Positions 35,490-45,213 of a stretch of 64,000 bases of DNA are shown in pieces. A model generated the notes under the pieces. The model was not told where the DNA came from. It searched no databases and was given only the letters and a program-made list of their open reading frames with translations. How positions within the stretch are numbered: the stretch's first letter is position 1; each line of letters opens with the position of its first letter. This DNA comes from Legionella feeleii (GTDB taxonomy: Bacteria; Pseudomonadota; Gammaproteobacteria; Legionellales; Legionellaceae), in the NCBI RefSeq assembly GCF_001467625.1, contig NZ_LNYB01000004.1:1-64000 (forward strand). The letters are read 5' to 3'. The translations under genes were made by a program, and so were the position numbers.

Positions 35490-38225
35490 TTACAGATAAA
35501 ATTGTTGGCTAAGCGCTGATACTTCCGTCTGATAAGATTTATTACCTACTAATCCAGGTTGAAGGACATGTTGATGCAGCAAATGATGGTAATATTTATA
35601 TGCTCGCTTTAATTGGCCAAATTGTGTTTTATTTAATTTACCTTCCTTAAATAATGTTCTTAGCCAACTTAGAGTATGAGTATATTGTACCAAACTTGAA
35701 GCAGGATTGGTCAGTACTAAAAACTGCACTAAAAATTCCAGATCAAGCAGACCACCAGCCGCATGCTTAATTTCATCAGCATCAACATGTTTCTGAATTT
35801 TTGCACGCATTGCCAATACGTCATCCCGAATAGTTTGTTTAACTCTCGGCAAAAATAATACATCAATCTTTAGCTGCTTAAATACCGAACGTATATGTTG
35901 ATTGCCTGACAATACCCGAGCCCGTAATAAGGCCTGATGTTCCCAAGTCCAGGCTTGAGTACATTGATAATCGACAAACGCTTCAATAGGACTAACCAAC
36001 AGTCCTGCTGCTCCGGAGGGACGCAAACGAGTATCAACTTCATACAAAATACCTGCTTGTGAGCGTGTTGTTAGCATATGCAAAATCTTCTGAGTCAAAC
36101 GAGTCACCAAACTCTCTTCTTCAGGATAAGCAGCATGAATAAAAACCAAATCCAAATCGGAATTGTAATTCATTTCTCGACTACCTAATTTGCCATAAGC
36201 AATAATGGCAAAACGGGATTTAACCTGCCTGATTTGTGGGTAACGGCTGCTTAACTGCTGGCAAGCAATTGTTAAAACCTCAACAACAATTACCTCGGCA
36301 ACATCTGCTAGAAAACGACCGGTACGTACCGCGTCATAGCGGCCGTCCATTTCGGCACGCGCCGCAGCTAGCCAATTAACCAATTTAAACTGGCGTAGAA
36401 CTTCTTCCTGTAATTCATTATCACCACAGTGTGCTAACTGATTTCTCAATGTCTGCTGTAATTGCTTTCGTGATGGAGGATGCCAGGTCTGTTCTGGATC
36501 CAAGAGTACTTCAAGTAAAAATGGCTGACCAACCAATAAAGAGGTAATAAAAGGGCTATTGGCAAACCAATACAATAATTCTTTTAGTACCTGTGGATTT
36601 TCAGTTAACAAAGCGAGATATGCACTACGGCCAACAATATTCTCCAATAAGTGCAAAACCTGCAGTAAAACGGTATCTGTTTCACCAACCTCGGTTAATT
36701 CACTTAGCAACAAAACCATGAAACGATCAAGCCGCATTCTTGCCGCTTGAGTTAAGCGTCTACAACGTGGTGCATGCCTAAAGGCATGGATCATTTGATA
36801 ACAGCGTTCAGCGTGTTGAAAACCAAGACTTGCTAACAAATTAATAGCCATTGAATTTTCAATATGTCCCTGCCACAAACTGGTTAACTGGTTAGCTAGA
36901 AGGCGATGTTGATCTTCATCCGTATCTACCTTATGCAGTACTGCATGAAAAGCTGCACTGATGATTCGTTGGTATTGATGCAACCTTGTCAACAAATCAT
37001 CCCAATTACTGTATCCCATCGCTAACGCAATTTGCGCTTGTTTTACTGCATCAACAGGCAAAGAATGGGTTTGTTGGTCATTTTGACTTTGCAGGCAGTT
37101 TTCCAACTTTCTTAAAAAGAGATAAGCTTGTTTTAAGGCCGCTGTACGAGCCAATAATCCCTCTTGTTTTAAAGCATCAAGGGCGGCCATAGCACCTTGT
37201 TGCTGTAAATGGGGCAATCTACCACCACGAATTAACTGGATATTTTGAATAATGAACTCTACTTCGCGAATCCCCCCAAAACCGCGTTTGATATCGTTTA
37301 GAGCAGGATTTAATTGCACTTCCCGTTCGATCATTGCTTTCATACTGCGTAAAGACTCAATGACACTAAAATCCACATAGCGTCTATAAACAAAGGGGGT
37401 TATCAAACGGTGAATCCAGCGTGATTGCTCATCAGGATTTATACTAATCAGACGAGCTTTAACCATTGCATACCGTTCCCAATCACGCCCCTGTTCCTGG
37501 TAATAAGTTTCCATAGCTGCAAGACTACTCACCAAAGCCCCACTCTCCCCGTTAGGGCGTAAACGTAAATCGACCCGAAAAACAAAGCCATCAGCAGTCA
37601 CATTTTGTAAGAGCTGTATAAACCGCTGTACTACCTTCGTATAATATTGCTCATTACTCAATTGCTCCTGGCCATTGGTATAACCAGCAGCAGAAAAAGC
37701 AAAAATCAGATCAATATCTGAGGAATAGTTAAGCTCCCGGCCGCCAAGTTTGCCCATAGCAAGTACATCAAGTTGGGTTGGAAGGCCAGTCTCGTCACAA
37801 GGCTCTCCATAGCGCGCTGCCAATTCCTGCTGGCAAAAAGCAACACCATGCCTAATAATTGCATCAGCGCAATCAGACCAGGACAGCATCGTTTCTTCCG
37901 TATTAGCTAAACCTGCTATTTCACGCAGTAGCAAACGCAAAAAATGACTATGGCGAAATTGGCGTAAAGCACGAGCAAAAAGAATAAATGATTGTCCGCT
38001 CAGTTGATTCACCTGCATAAAATAATCTTCACGGGTTAAAGGCTGTTGGCAATCATCTTGTTGCAGCAATTGCTTTAAAATGTCTACCTGTCGGCAAGCA
38101 TAATCACTGACCAACAAAAGCACTTGCAGTGCCTCAGCCACCGGATGTTTAAGGGCTGCAAAATGTTTTAGATAAAAGGAATTCCTTGACTGTAAAAGAA
38201 TTGGAAGTTCGTCCACTGGCTGCAT
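35490..38225 (-). CDS. glnE: Bifunctional glutamine synthetase adenylyltransferase/deadenylylase GlnE
   Basis: The protein has 911 residues. It has two nucleotidyltransferase domains joined by a central regulatory region: the N-terminal adenylyl-removing site has MGKLGGRELNYSSDIDLIF (about 158-176) and the C-terminal adenylyltransferase site has YGKLGSREMNYNSDLDLVF (about 672-690), each with the catalytic D-x-D. GlnE switches glutamine synthetase on and off in response to PII and glutamine. Family length is about 940, so the N-terminus is slightly short but motifs are complete. The ATG has no strong ribosome site. It is monocistronic here, with no glnA adjacent; the GS-like gene 5 kb away is a different type. 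Confidence 0.97.
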   Translation of the reverse strand: MQPVDELPILLQSRNSFYLKHFAALKHPVAEALQVLLLVSDYACRQVDILKQLLQQDDCQQPLTREDYFMQVNQLSGQSFILFARALRQFRHSHFLRLLLREIAGLANTEETMLSWSDCADAIIRHGVAFCQQELAARYGEPCDETGLPTQLDVLAMGKLGGRELNYSSDIDLIFAFSAAGYTNGQEQLSNEQYYTKVVQRFIQLLQNVTADGFVFRVDLRLRPNGESGALVSSLAAMETYYQEQGRDWERYAMVKARLISINPDEQSRWIHRLITPFVYRRYVDFSVIESLRSMKAMIEREVQLNPALNDIKRGFGGIREVEFIIQNIQLIRGGRLPHLQQQGAMAALDALKQEGLLARTAALKQAYLFLRKLENCLQSQNDQQTHSLPVDAVKQAQIALAMGYSNWDDLLTRLHQYQRIISAAFHAVLHKVDTDEDQHRLLANQLTSLWQGHIENSMAINLLASLGFQHAERCYQMIHAFRHAPRCRRLTQAARMRLDRFMVLLLSELTEVGETDTVLLQVLHLLENIVGRSAYLALLTENPQVLKELLYWFANSPFITSLLVGQPFLLEVLLDPEQTWHPPSRKQLQQTLRNQLAHCGDNELQEEVLRQFKLVNWLAAARAEMDGRYDAVRTGRFLADVAEVIVVEVLTIACQQLSSRYPQIRQVKSRFAIIAYGKLGSREMNYNSDLDLVFIHAAYPEEESLVTRLTQKILHMLTTRSQAGILYEVDTRLRPSGAAGLLVSPIEAFVDYQCTQAWTWEHQALLRARVLSGNQHIRSVFKQLKIDVLFLPRVKQTIRDDVLAMRAKIQKHVDADEIKHAAGGLLDLEFLVQFLVLTNPASSLVQYTHTLSWLRTLFKEGKLNKTQFGQLKRAYKYYHHLLHQHVLQPGLVGNKSYQTEVSALSQQFYL

Positions 38226-38596
38226 TTGACATGTTAATAATAAAAAGAATATCCAAGACTATCCAAGCTGGAAATAAAAAACAAATACGCGATGATTTCT
38301 ACCATCGGTTAGCTTGGGAGAATAATTGATAAAAATACAAGTTGCTTGAAATGTTGCTTAATCATCAAGGAAAAAAGAAATTCAAACTATCCCTTAAACC
38401 ATTTTTCAAACCGCTGTGGCGAAGAAAGCGCGAGGAAACGCAGAACCGGAGTGGACACTCGAAAGGGCATGCGGATTCAAGCCTTTATCAAGGAAGCAAT
38501 TTCCCGTCACAGTAGAGTTTGGCAAGAAGCCTATATAAAAATCAGCTGGCAGGCTATACTCTATAAATACTATAAATTAGTAATCTGATTAAACTG
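38226..38596. repeat. Intergenic repeat (Legionella-type, degenerate)
   Basis: This 370-base gene-free stretch contains, at about 38420-38540, GCGCGAGGAAACGCAGAACC followed by GGAGTGGACAC, ATGCGGATTCAAGC and, further on, GGCAAGAAGCCTA. The order and sequences match, with mismatches, the segment at 62930-63075 (GCGAGGAGAAACG, GCCGGAGCGTACAC, CTAAGAAGTCTAC). I associate this module with repeats scattered between genes of Legionella chromosomes. No frame within it is credible. Confidence 0.6.
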
Positions 38597-39340
38597 ATGA
38601 AAATAATTGGCCTTGTTTTAGCCCTGATAATCGGTATTAGTTCACCTCTTCATGCCCAAGGCGAACCCCTTAGAGTCGCAGTTGATACGTTTGCCCCTCC
38701 TTTCGTTATGGAAAGTGCTAATAATCAACTTTATGGCTTTGACATAGCAATGATGCAAAGCCTTTGTCGCATTATGGAACGTACCTGCCAATTTGTACCA
38801 GTGCCCTTTGAGGACATTTTTGCCACCATAGAAACGAGAAGAGCTGATGTTGGAGTAAGTGCAATTATTATTAGAGCGGAACGAGCATCACGAGTTAATT
38901 TCTCCCTTCCCTATTTATTAAGTTATGCGCGCTTCTTAGGCCCTAAAAAATGGGTTGGCCAAACTTTTCGCCTGCAATTGTTGACTGACCAAACTGTAGG
39001 CGTTTCAGAGGGAACCATTTTCCCAGAAGTAGTAAAAACCTTGGGGATCGCCAATGTAAAGACAGTTAAATTTGACCGCTTGGACTCTATGATAGAAGCT
39101 TTGGAAGAGGGGGATATAGATTTTGCTCTCATGGATGAGCCTACAGCCTTATACTGGCAATCACAATCTTCAGGGTCTCTCACCGTGGTCGGCGAACCTT
39201 TTATTTATGGTTTTGGTTTGGGTATTGCTGTTAACCGTGGAGAAACTGATTTATTACAGGTACTTAATAAAGCGTTACTTCAATACCAAAACAGTGATGA
39301 ATTTAAACTGAACTATCAGAAATACATTGCTCATTTTTAA
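38597..39340 (+). CDS. Extracellular solute-binding protein, family 3
   Basis: The protein has 247 residues with a signal peptide (LVLALIIGISSPLHA, cleavage before QG). The mature part follows the amino-acid-binding SBP_bac_3 fold: LRVAVDTFAPPFVME, LYGFDIAMMQSLCRIM, FEDIFATIETRRADV, RVNFSLPYL and the second-lobe DFALMDEPTALYW. Such proteins deliver polar amino acids to an ABC importer. No permease or ATPase gene is adjacent, so it either shares a distant transporter or acts as a sensor. The Arg-rich first-lobe segment RADVGVSAIIIRAERASR holds the expected substrate-carboxylate arginine. Confidence 0.88.
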   Translation: MKIIGLVLALIIGISSPLHAQGEPLRVAVDTFAPPFVMESANNQLYGFDIAMMQSLCRIMERTCQFVPVPFEDIFATIETRRADVGVSAIIIRAERASRVNFSLPYLLSYARFLGPKKWVGQTFRLQLLTDQTVGVSEGTIFPEVVKTLGIANVKTVKFDRLDSMIEALEEGDIDFALMDEPTALYWQSQSSGSLTVVGEPFIYGFGLGIAVNRGETDLLQVLNKALLQYQNSDEFKLNYQKYIAHF

Positions 39341-39440
39341 TTGAACTATTGCCTTGTGGTTAAAAAAGACTGCTTGCAATCAAATGTAACAATGCAAATA
39401 AGCGTTCACGGTATGGAGATATTTCGTCTTTACAGGGGCT

Positions 39441-39506
39441 TTGCGAAGCAGTCCAGATACTACATTGAGATTTGAACTGGATTGCATCACTTTGTTCGCA
39501 ATGACG
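39441..39506. repeat. Palindromic intergenic repeat
   Basis: TTGCGAAGCAGTCCAG (39441-39456) and CTGGATTGCATCACTTTGTT followed by CGCAATGACG (ending 39506) form an imperfect inverted pair in the 236-base gap between the solute-binding gene and a small hypothetical gene. The CTGGATTGC...CGCAATGACG core is a widespread intergenic palindromic element in several bacterial genomes. No coding frame is present. Confidence 0.55.
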
Positions 39507-39576
39507 ACTGCGCTTTATCCTGTTCGCAAAGAATGGCACGCTCCGTGAACACTTAACAAGTCAAATACGGTAGTGA

Positions 39577-39843
39577 TTAATGTAAGGTTTCACCTTTAGT
39601 GATGCAATGACTAATCACTTGGCGAGTCACAAAATCACCTTGGCTGGCTCCGTAGAGTGATTTGAAATGCTCTGCCAGCGTTAAAACCCAAGAGGATAAA
39701 CGAAAATCCATACGCTTTTCTTCCTGATTGACGACTAATTCGAATAACCCCAATGAATCACTATTTTGCTCGTTCGCATACTCCTCCATGATACGCTGAG
39801 CAGTATAGATATCTTTCTCTTTTGTTGGCCAATTTTTATTCAT
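39577..39843 (-). CDS. Small soluble hypothetical protein
   Basis: The protein has 88 residues, highly charged, without signal peptide or membrane segment. Readable features are AQRIMEEYANEQN, LFELVVNQEEKRMDFRLSSW and FVTRQVISHCITKGETLH. I do not recognise a family. The frame starts at an ATG with GGGGATAT upstream and fills an otherwise empty region between the repeat and the transporter gene. Its amino-acid composition is normal for a real protein. Confidence 0.55.
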   Translation of the reverse strand: MNKNWPTKEKDIYTAQRIMEEYANEQNSDSLGLFELVVNQEEKRMDFRLSSWVLTLAEHFKSLYGASQGDFVTRQVISHCITKGETLH

Positions 39844-39987
39844 AAATATCCCCTAACTTCATGACTTCGGGTCATTTCAAAAACTTCACGGCAGAACAAA
39901 TTGGGTCAAATAATTAAATTACAAGTCCTCAATCCGAGTTTTTATCATGCCATACATTGATTATTTTTTCAATATATTGTTCAATTT

Positions 39988-41046
39988 TTACTCATTTATT
40001 ACCAACTTTACAAAGCCTTGCGGCTCTTCCCAAAGCGTCACAAACAGCACCATTATAATTGGCCCAACAAATAAACCAAGCAATCCCAACGTTTCGACAC
40101 CGCCTAAAATACCAAACAAAACAGCAAGAAAAGGGAGTTGGATCGCACCACCTATTAAAACGGGCTTTATAAAATGATCGGCAACAAACATCACGATGGT
40201 TCCCCATACCAAGACAATAATAGCGCCTATCATGCTGCCGTAGGATAATAAAATCAAAGCAACAACGACAAACACAAAGGGAACAACAAAGGGGATCATC
40301 GCAGCAAATGCGGTTATAAAACCAGTTAGGGTTGGCGCAGGAAAATCAACCAGAAAATAACAAAAACCCATTAACACACCAACCCCTAAACCTACCACAA
40401 TCGTGCCATTGACTGTCGCTCTTAACGCTGAGGGTAAACGGTCAGCATAGCGAAACCAACGGGATCCCAAACAAAATTCACCAATATGATTGATTTGTTG
40501 AAATAATTTATCGCCATCGCGATAAAAGAAAAATAAGGTTAAGAGTGTAAAACCTAGCTGGAAGCCACGATGAGCAAGATTGACTCCTACCTGCTTAATA
40601 TAATAACTCGCGGACATTAATGGCAAATGAAGATTGGATAAGAACGATCTTACATTGCCTGGTTTGCTAATATTAGCATCCCAGTAAGTTACAAGCTCAT
40701 TACCTATAATGGGCACTTGTTTTATAAATTCCGGAGCCTGCCCTCCTTCGCGATTTATAAGCTGTAAGTAATTAATAAATATTTGTAATTCTTTCACCAA
40801 AATACTGACTAGCCAACTTAGAGGTAATACAAATATCAAGCTCAAAATCAGAGTAAACAGCAAAGCAGCCAGGTTATCATGATTAGCAAAAAATTCTCGC
40901 CAACGGCGATATAAAGGATAAGTCGCAATGACAATAATAGCTGCCCAAATCATAGACGGAATAAAGTGATGAATGATAAATAGGGCGAGCAGCACTATAC
41001 CAACAGTCAACCCCATACTGATTAATTCCTTATGGTTTTCATTCAT
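39988..41046 (-). CDS. AI-2E/PerM family membrane transporter
   Basis: The protein has 352 residues from the ATG at 41046, which overlaps the pgpA stop (ATGA), so translation is coupled. It has the AI-2E exporter fold: paired N-terminal helices (LTVGIVLLALFIIHHFIPSM), a soluble amphipathic middle, and a helix cluster ending in VADHFIKPVLIGGAIQLPFL and the FGILGGVETLGLLGLFVGPI signature. The family exports autoinducer-2 in E. coli (TqsA/YdiK) or acts as Na+/H+ antiporter; for most members the substrate is unknown. It is last in the glyA-nrdR-nusB-thiL-pgpA operon. Confidence 0.92.
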   Translation of the reverse strand: MNENHKELISMGLTVGIVLLALFIIHHFIPSMIWAAIIVIATYPLYRRWREFFANHDNLAALLFTLILSLIFVLPLSWLVSILVKELQIFINYLQLINREGGQAPEFIKQVPIIGNELVTYWDANISKPGNVRSFLSNLHLPLMSASYYIKQVGVNLAHRGFQLGFTLLTLFFFYRDGDKLFQQINHIGEFCLGSRWFRYADRLPSALRATVNGTIVVGLGVGVLMGFCYFLVDFPAPTLTGFITAFAAMIPFVVPFVFVVVALILLSYGSMIGAIIVLVWGTIVMFVADHFIKPVLIGGAIQLPFLAVLFGILGGVETLGLLGLFVGPIIMVLFVTLWEEPQGFVKLVINE

Positions 41047-41528
41047 TTTGCAAATCCCCAAGCAAGCAATTGCATTAACAACCAGGCGGGAATAGCCGCC
41101 AACACATCATCTAACATAATTCCTATACCACCATGAACCTGTTTATCAATGCTACGAATCGGTTGTGGTTTCCAGATATCAAAAATACGGAATAAGAAAA
41201 AACCGATGATCATCCACCCCCATCCTACGGGGGCCATTGTCATGGTAAGCAAATACCCTACTATTTCATCCCATACAATACCAGAATAGTCGTGGACTCC
41301 CATTTCTTGTGAGACTTTATCACTAACCCAAACACCTAATAAAAAGGCGAGAATAGTCATTAGCAAATAAATGATGAGTGGCTGTCCAGCGAGCAACAAA
41401 TAAACAGGTATAGCAGCAAGGGTACCCCAAGTTCCCGGAGCAACCGGCATCAACCCACTACCAAAACCAAAAGCAATAAAATAAGTGGGATCCCGCCATA
41501 CCTTATTGGACAATTTTACTGTATTCAT
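41043..41528 (-). CDS. pgpA: Phosphatidylglycerophosphatase A
   Basis: The protein has 161 residues from the ATG at 41528 with AAGGAG five bases upstream; the frame opens two codons earlier at a GTG. It has the PgpA family segments FGSGLMPVAPGTWGTLAAIP, HDYSGIVWDEIVGYLLTM, IWKPQPIRSID and the acidic GGIGIMLDDVLAAI metal site, with four membrane helices. It removes phosphate from phosphatidylglycerophosphate in phospholipid synthesis. It lies between thiL (47-base gap) and the AI-2E-family gene (overlap), the standard gammaproteobacterial order. Confidence 0.95.
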   Translation of the reverse strand: MNTVKLSNKVWRDPTYFIAFGFGSGLMPVAPGTWGTLAAIPVYLLLAGQPLIIYLLMTILAFLLGVWVSDKVSQEMGVHDYSGIVWDEIVGYLLTMTMAPVGWGWMIIGFFLFRIFDIWKPQPIRSIDKQVHGGIGIMLDDVLAAIPAWLLMQLLAWGFAK

Positions 41529-41575
41529 TCGCACTCCTTAATCAAGTTTGCTTGAATAAACCCGGTTTATACCTT

Positions 41576-42529
41576 TTAAAAATGGCTATAACCACTTGGT
41601 GTAAGAGACAGCACATCACCCTCTTCTGTCCTGGCACGCAGACCATTTTTTTCTTCTATTACTCCAATTTGATAACAGCGCAACCCCGCCTTGGCAAGCA
41701 AAGCTAGTAACTGCTCTTCTTTTTGTGGTGCAACGGTAAAGCATAACTCATAATCATCCCCTCCAGTGAGAGCAAAATTAACTGCATTTTCCCCTTGATA
41801 TTCCTGGACCAAAGAATGAACAGGAATAGCAGATAACGATAAGCAAGCCCCAACTCCACTAGCAACACAAATATGATTAAGATCAGCACTTAAACCGTCG
41901 GAAATATCGATTGCTGCCGAAGCGCTGTGTTGCAAAATATCGGCCAGATCAACACGTGGCTGAGGATGTTGGAGTTTTAACATCAAGTCACGCTTATCAG
42001 ATTCAGGAAGATCATTTCGCTGCAAAAATGCCACTGCAAGAGCAGCAGCACCTAATTCACCACTCACATAGATGTGATCCCCTGGTTGAGCACCAGAGCG
42101 CCTAACCGCTTTTCCAGTCGGCACCAAACCATGAATAGTCAGTGTTAAGCTTAAAGGACCCCGCGTTGTATCACCACCAATTAAAGCAATATCAAATTGC
42201 TTTAAGGAGGCGTGCAATCCTTGGGAAAAACGCTGCAACCAAACAGGATTAAGCTCCGGAATAGTAAGTGCCAAACTTATCCAGCAAGGCTTGGCTGCCA
42301 TTGCAGCTATATCACTGATATTAACCATGACTGCTTTATAGGCAATGTCATACGCATCCCAGCTACTCAAAAAATGAACATCAGCCACTAAAGTATCTGT
42401 GCTCACTAACAATTGATGTGCAGGAGGTACATTCAGGCAAGCAGCATCATCACCGATACCCAATACGACATCGGCGCGAGTGCTGGCGGGATTTTTAAAA
42501 AAAACATCGATTAATGAAAATTCATTCAT
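41576..42529 (-). CDS. thiL: Thiamine-monophosphate kinase
   Basis: The protein has 317 residues. ThiL hallmarks are VVLGIGDDAACLNVP near the N-terminus, LLVSTDTLVADVHFL, VMVNISDIAAMAAKP, ALIGGDTTRGPLSLT and DISDGLSADLNHIC, all in the right order, plus the C-terminal LTGGDDYELCFT. It phosphorylates thiamine monophosphate to thiamine diphosphate using ATP. Its ATG overlaps the nusB stop by eight bases, and pgpA follows, so it is in the nusB-thiL-pgpA operon. Confidence 0.97.
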   Translation of the reverse strand: MNEFSLIDVFFKNPASTRADVVLGIGDDAACLNVPPAHQLLVSTDTLVADVHFLSSWDAYDIAYKAVMVNISDIAAMAAKPCWISLALTIPELNPVWLQRFSQGLHASLKQFDIALIGGDTTRGPLSLTLTIHGLVPTGKAVRRSGAQPGDHIYVSGELGAAALAVAFLQRNDLPESDKRDLMLKLQHPQPRVDLADILQHSASAAIDISDGLSADLNHICVASGVGACLSLSAIPVHSLVQEYQGENAVNFALTGGDDYELCFTVAPQKEEQLLALLAKAGLRCYQIGVIEEKNGLRARTEEGDVLSLTPSGYSHF

Positions 42530-42965
42530 TGTGAAGGCTGATCTCGATTTTTCTCACTTGTTGCGCCAGATTATTCAGTACGCCATTAACATAACGATGG
42601 CCGTCCTGCGAACCAAATTCTTTCGCCAGCGATATTGATTCATCCAGTACAACACGATACGGAATCTCAGGGCAGAACAACAACTCAAAGGCCCCTAAAC
42701 GTAATACAGTTAATTCAATGGGATTTAAACTCTCAATCGATCTATCCAAAAATGGCATCAGGTTTTCTTCCAGGAGCTTCACCTGCTCTGGAACACCATA
42801 AAGTAAACGGTTGAAATACTCACTATCAACTTTATCCATATTATTTGCAACACGAAATTGTGCTTCTATTTCGAATAATTCATGGCTGGACATTAACCAC
42901 TGATAAAGCGCTTGCAGGGCAAGTTTTCGTGCACGTCTTTTGCCCCTAATTGATTGTTTTTCCAC
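42522..42965 (-). CDS. nusB: Transcription antitermination factor NusB
   Basis: The protein has 147 residues from a GTG at 42965 (GAGGT just upstream), giving the usual N-terminus MEKQSIRGKRRARKLALQAL; an ATG at 42989 would overlap nrdR and add eight odd residues. Typical segments are RKLALQALYQWLMS, LNPIELTVLRLGAFELLF and ESISLAKEFGSQDGHRYVNG. NusB binds boxA RNA with S10 in rRNA antitermination. The ribE/ribH genes, which often lie between nrdR and nusB, are absent here. Confidence 0.95.
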   Translation of the reverse strand: MEKQSIRGKRRARKLALQALYQWLMSSHELFEIEAQFRVANNMDKVDSEYFNRLLYGVPEQVKLLEENLMPFLDRSIESLNPIELTVLRLGAFELLFCPEIPYRVVLDESISLAKEFGSQDGHRYVNGVLNNLAQQVRKIEISLHNE

Positions 42966-42972
42966 AATTACC

Positions 42973-43434
42973 TCATGAAGTTCTATCATCTTTCATTTGA
43001 TCGATAGTTTGTCTGAAATCACTAACATCTTTAAAGCGTTTATAAACCGATGCAAAGCGCACATAAGCAACATGATCAAGACGATACAATTGCTTCATAA
43101 CCAATTCGCCCACCTCACGAGAATCGATTTCTCGCTCCCCACTACGGCGGATTTCCTGCATAATGGTTACGATCGCTTCTTCAAGTGCATCAACGCTTAC
43201 AGGCCTCTTCTCCAAAGCCCGCAACATACCAGCTTTCAAGTTATTAATATTAAATGGCTCACGCCGGCCATCTCGTTTGATAATCGAGGGCATTATCAAT
43301 TCGGCTGATTCAAAGGTAGTAAAACGTTCGTGACAAAGAAGACATTGTCGCCTCCTTCGTACTTGCGCCCCTTCTGCAACCAGGCGTGAATCCACTACCT
43401 TGGTGTCTTCTGCATGACAAAATGGACAATGCAT
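42973..43434 (-). CDS. nrdR: Transcriptional repressor NrdR
   Basis: The protein has 153 residues, the family's normal length. It has an N-terminal zinc ribbon with C3, C6, C31 and C34 ([35 protein letters not shown]) and an ATP-cone domain ([40 protein letters not shown]). NrdR senses dATP/ATP and represses ribonucleotide reductase genes. It starts only 2 bases after the glyA stop, so the two are co-transcribed, a common arrangement. Confidence 0.98.
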   Translation of the reverse strand: MHCPFCHAEDTKVVDSRLVAEGAQVRRRRQCLLCHERFTTFESAELIMPSIIKRDGRREPFNINNLKAGMLRALEKRPVSVDALEEAIVTIMQEIRRSGEREIDSREVGELVMKQLYRLDHVAYVRFASVYKRFKDVSDFRQTIDQMKDDRTS

Positions 43435-43436
43435 AA

Positions 43437-44690
43437 TTAACGATATACCGGAAATTCATGGCACAACTGCAAGACTTGCATTTTTACACGCGCAATCATT
43501 GCTTCATTATTCAAATCATCAAGCACGTCTGCTATCCAATTACTCAAAATACTCACCTCTTTTTCTTTAAATCCACGTGTTGTAATTGCTGGAGTGCCTA
43601 AACGAAGACCACTCGTTACAAAAGGCGAACGCGGATCATTAGGTACAGAATTCTTATTGACCGTAATATTAGCCCGTCCCAAGGCAGCATCAGCATCTTT
43701 GCCGGTAATATTTTTAGTGATCAAATCAACCAGTAACAGATGATTTTCTGTACCGCCCGAAACAATAGGATATCCTCGGCCTTTAAGAACCTCAGCCATC
43801 ACTTTTGCATTCAATAAAACTTGTTGTTGATAGTCCTTAAATTCGGGTTGCAGGGCTTCAGCAAAAGCCACCGCTTTGGCTGCAATAACATGCATTAAAG
43901 GACCACCCTGCATACCAGGAAATACTGACGAATTTAATTTCTTTTCAATTTCTTCATTGGCACGAGCCAGAATCAATCCACCACGCGGTCCACGCAACGT
44001 TTTATGAGTTGTGGTCGTAACCACATCCGCATAAGGCAGCGGCGAAGGATAAAGGCCAACAGCGACCAAACCAGCGACATGCGCCATATCAGCCATTAAA
44101 TAAGCGCCTGCTTTATCAGCAATAGCCCGAAACCTTGCCCAATCAAGCACCTGAGAATAAGCAGAAAAACCAGCAATAATCATTTTCGGACGATGAGTCA
44201 CTGCCAATTCTTCCAGGGCGTCATAATTGATTAGACCGGTCTCAGGATCCAATCCATAGCCTATTGCTTCATAGAGTTTTCCGGAAAAATTAACTTTAGA
44301 GCCGTGAGTCAAATGCCCACCATGCGGTAAAGCCATCCCCAGAATAACATCGCCAGGCGAAAGCAACGCCATCATTACTGCGGCATTGGCTTGTGAACCT
44401 GAATGCGGCTGTACATTTACATAGTCAGCACCAAACAATTGCTTGGCGCGGCTAATGGCGAGGTTTTCTGCAATGTCCACATATTCGCAACCACCATAAT
44501 AGCGTTTACCAGGATAGCCTTCAGCATATTTGTTGGTTAATACTGAACCCTGTGCTTCCAGAACCCGTGGACTGGCATAATTTTCCGAGGCAATAAGCTC
44601 GATATGATCTTCCTGGCGCTGTCGCTCCGATTCAATTGCTTGCCACAGTGCATCATCAAACCCTGCAATCGTGTAATTTTTATCAAACAT
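43437..44690 (-). CDS. glyA: Serine hydroxymethyltransferase
   Basis: The protein has 417 residues from the ATG at 44690 (AAGGA upstream); the frame opens two codons earlier. SHMT signatures include [40 protein letters not shown], the PLP-lysine region [20 protein letters not shown] and [20 protein letters not shown]. It converts serine and tetrahydrofolate to glycine and methylene-tetrahydrofolate. It is first in the glyA-nrdR-nusB-thiL-pgpA-transporter operon. Codon use is core-like. Confidence 0.98.
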   Translation of the reverse strand: MFDKNYTIAGFDDALWQAIESERQRQEDHIELIASENYASPRVLEAQGSVLTNKYAEGYPGKRYYGGCEYVDIAENLAISRAKQLFGADYVNVQPHSGSQANAAVMMALLSPGDVILGMALPHGGHLTHGSKVNFSGKLYEAIGYGLDPETGLINYDALEELAVTHRPKMIIAGFSAYSQVLDWARFRAIADKAGAYLMADMAHVAGLVAVGLYPSPLPYADVVTTTTHKTLRGPRGGLILARANEEIEKKLNSSVFPGMQGGPLMHVIAAKAVAFAEALQPEFKDYQQQVLLNAKVMAEVLKGRGYPIVSGGTENHLLLVDLITKNITGKDADAALGRANITVNKNSVPNDPRSPFVTSGLRLGTPAITTRGFKEKEVSILSNWIADVLDDLNNEAMIARVKMQVLQLCHEFPVYR

Positions 44691-44859
44691 TAGCAATCCT
44701 TAACCCTGTCGGTAATTAAACGTAACTTCACATGACCTCGGCTAATTGCTTAAAGCACGGAGGTAGGAAAGACATTCCCTATCTAGACGATAATTAAATA
44801 ATTATAATAGCTACTCAGCCAGGTTTGTAGCTCATACTTACTTTAGCCATTAATTCTCG

Positions 44860-45165
44860 TTATTCAACCAAGAGAGAATTACGTACTCGCCTGACTCCAT
44901 CAACATTCGCTGCAATCGCAGCAGCGCGCTGCTTGATTATTGGGCTGTTTACAATACCACTCAATTGCACTTCACCCTTATAGGTTCTGACCGAAATCGT
45001 AAACCCTTTTGTCCCTAACTTATCAACTAATTCCGTTTTAACCTTTGCAGTTACCGCTGCGCTATCAAGATATTGTCCCGTACTTTCGCTCGTTGGGGTA
45101 GCAGAGCAAGCAACCATAATCAGCAGTGGAAAAATCAGCAGGATTTTTCTGATTATCCTTAACAT
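44860..45165 (-). CDS. BON-domain lipoprotein
   Basis: The protein has 101 residues. A lipoprotein signal ends in the lipobox MVAC (about residue 20). The rest is one BON domain (SAAVTAKVKTELVDKLGTKG, FTISVRTYKGEVQLSGIVNS, then KQRAAAIAANVDGVRRVRNS), with the conserved glycine of the central GxVxLxGxV pattern. BON domains occur in OsmY, the CdsD type and other envelope proteins and bind membranes or phospholipids. It is probably an outer-membrane or periplasmic stress protein. It is followed on the same strand by no close gene and preceded by the His-rich lipoprotein gene. Confidence 0.87.
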   Translation of the reverse strand: MLRIIRKILLIFPLLIMVACSATPTSESTGQYLDSAAVTAKVKTELVDKLGTKGFTISVRTYKGEVQLSGIVNSPIIKQRAAAIAANVDGVRRVRNSLLVE

Positions 45166-45213
45166 ACCGCTCTCTTGGAATGAAATTATCCAAGAATATC
45201 ACAGCACAGTGAA

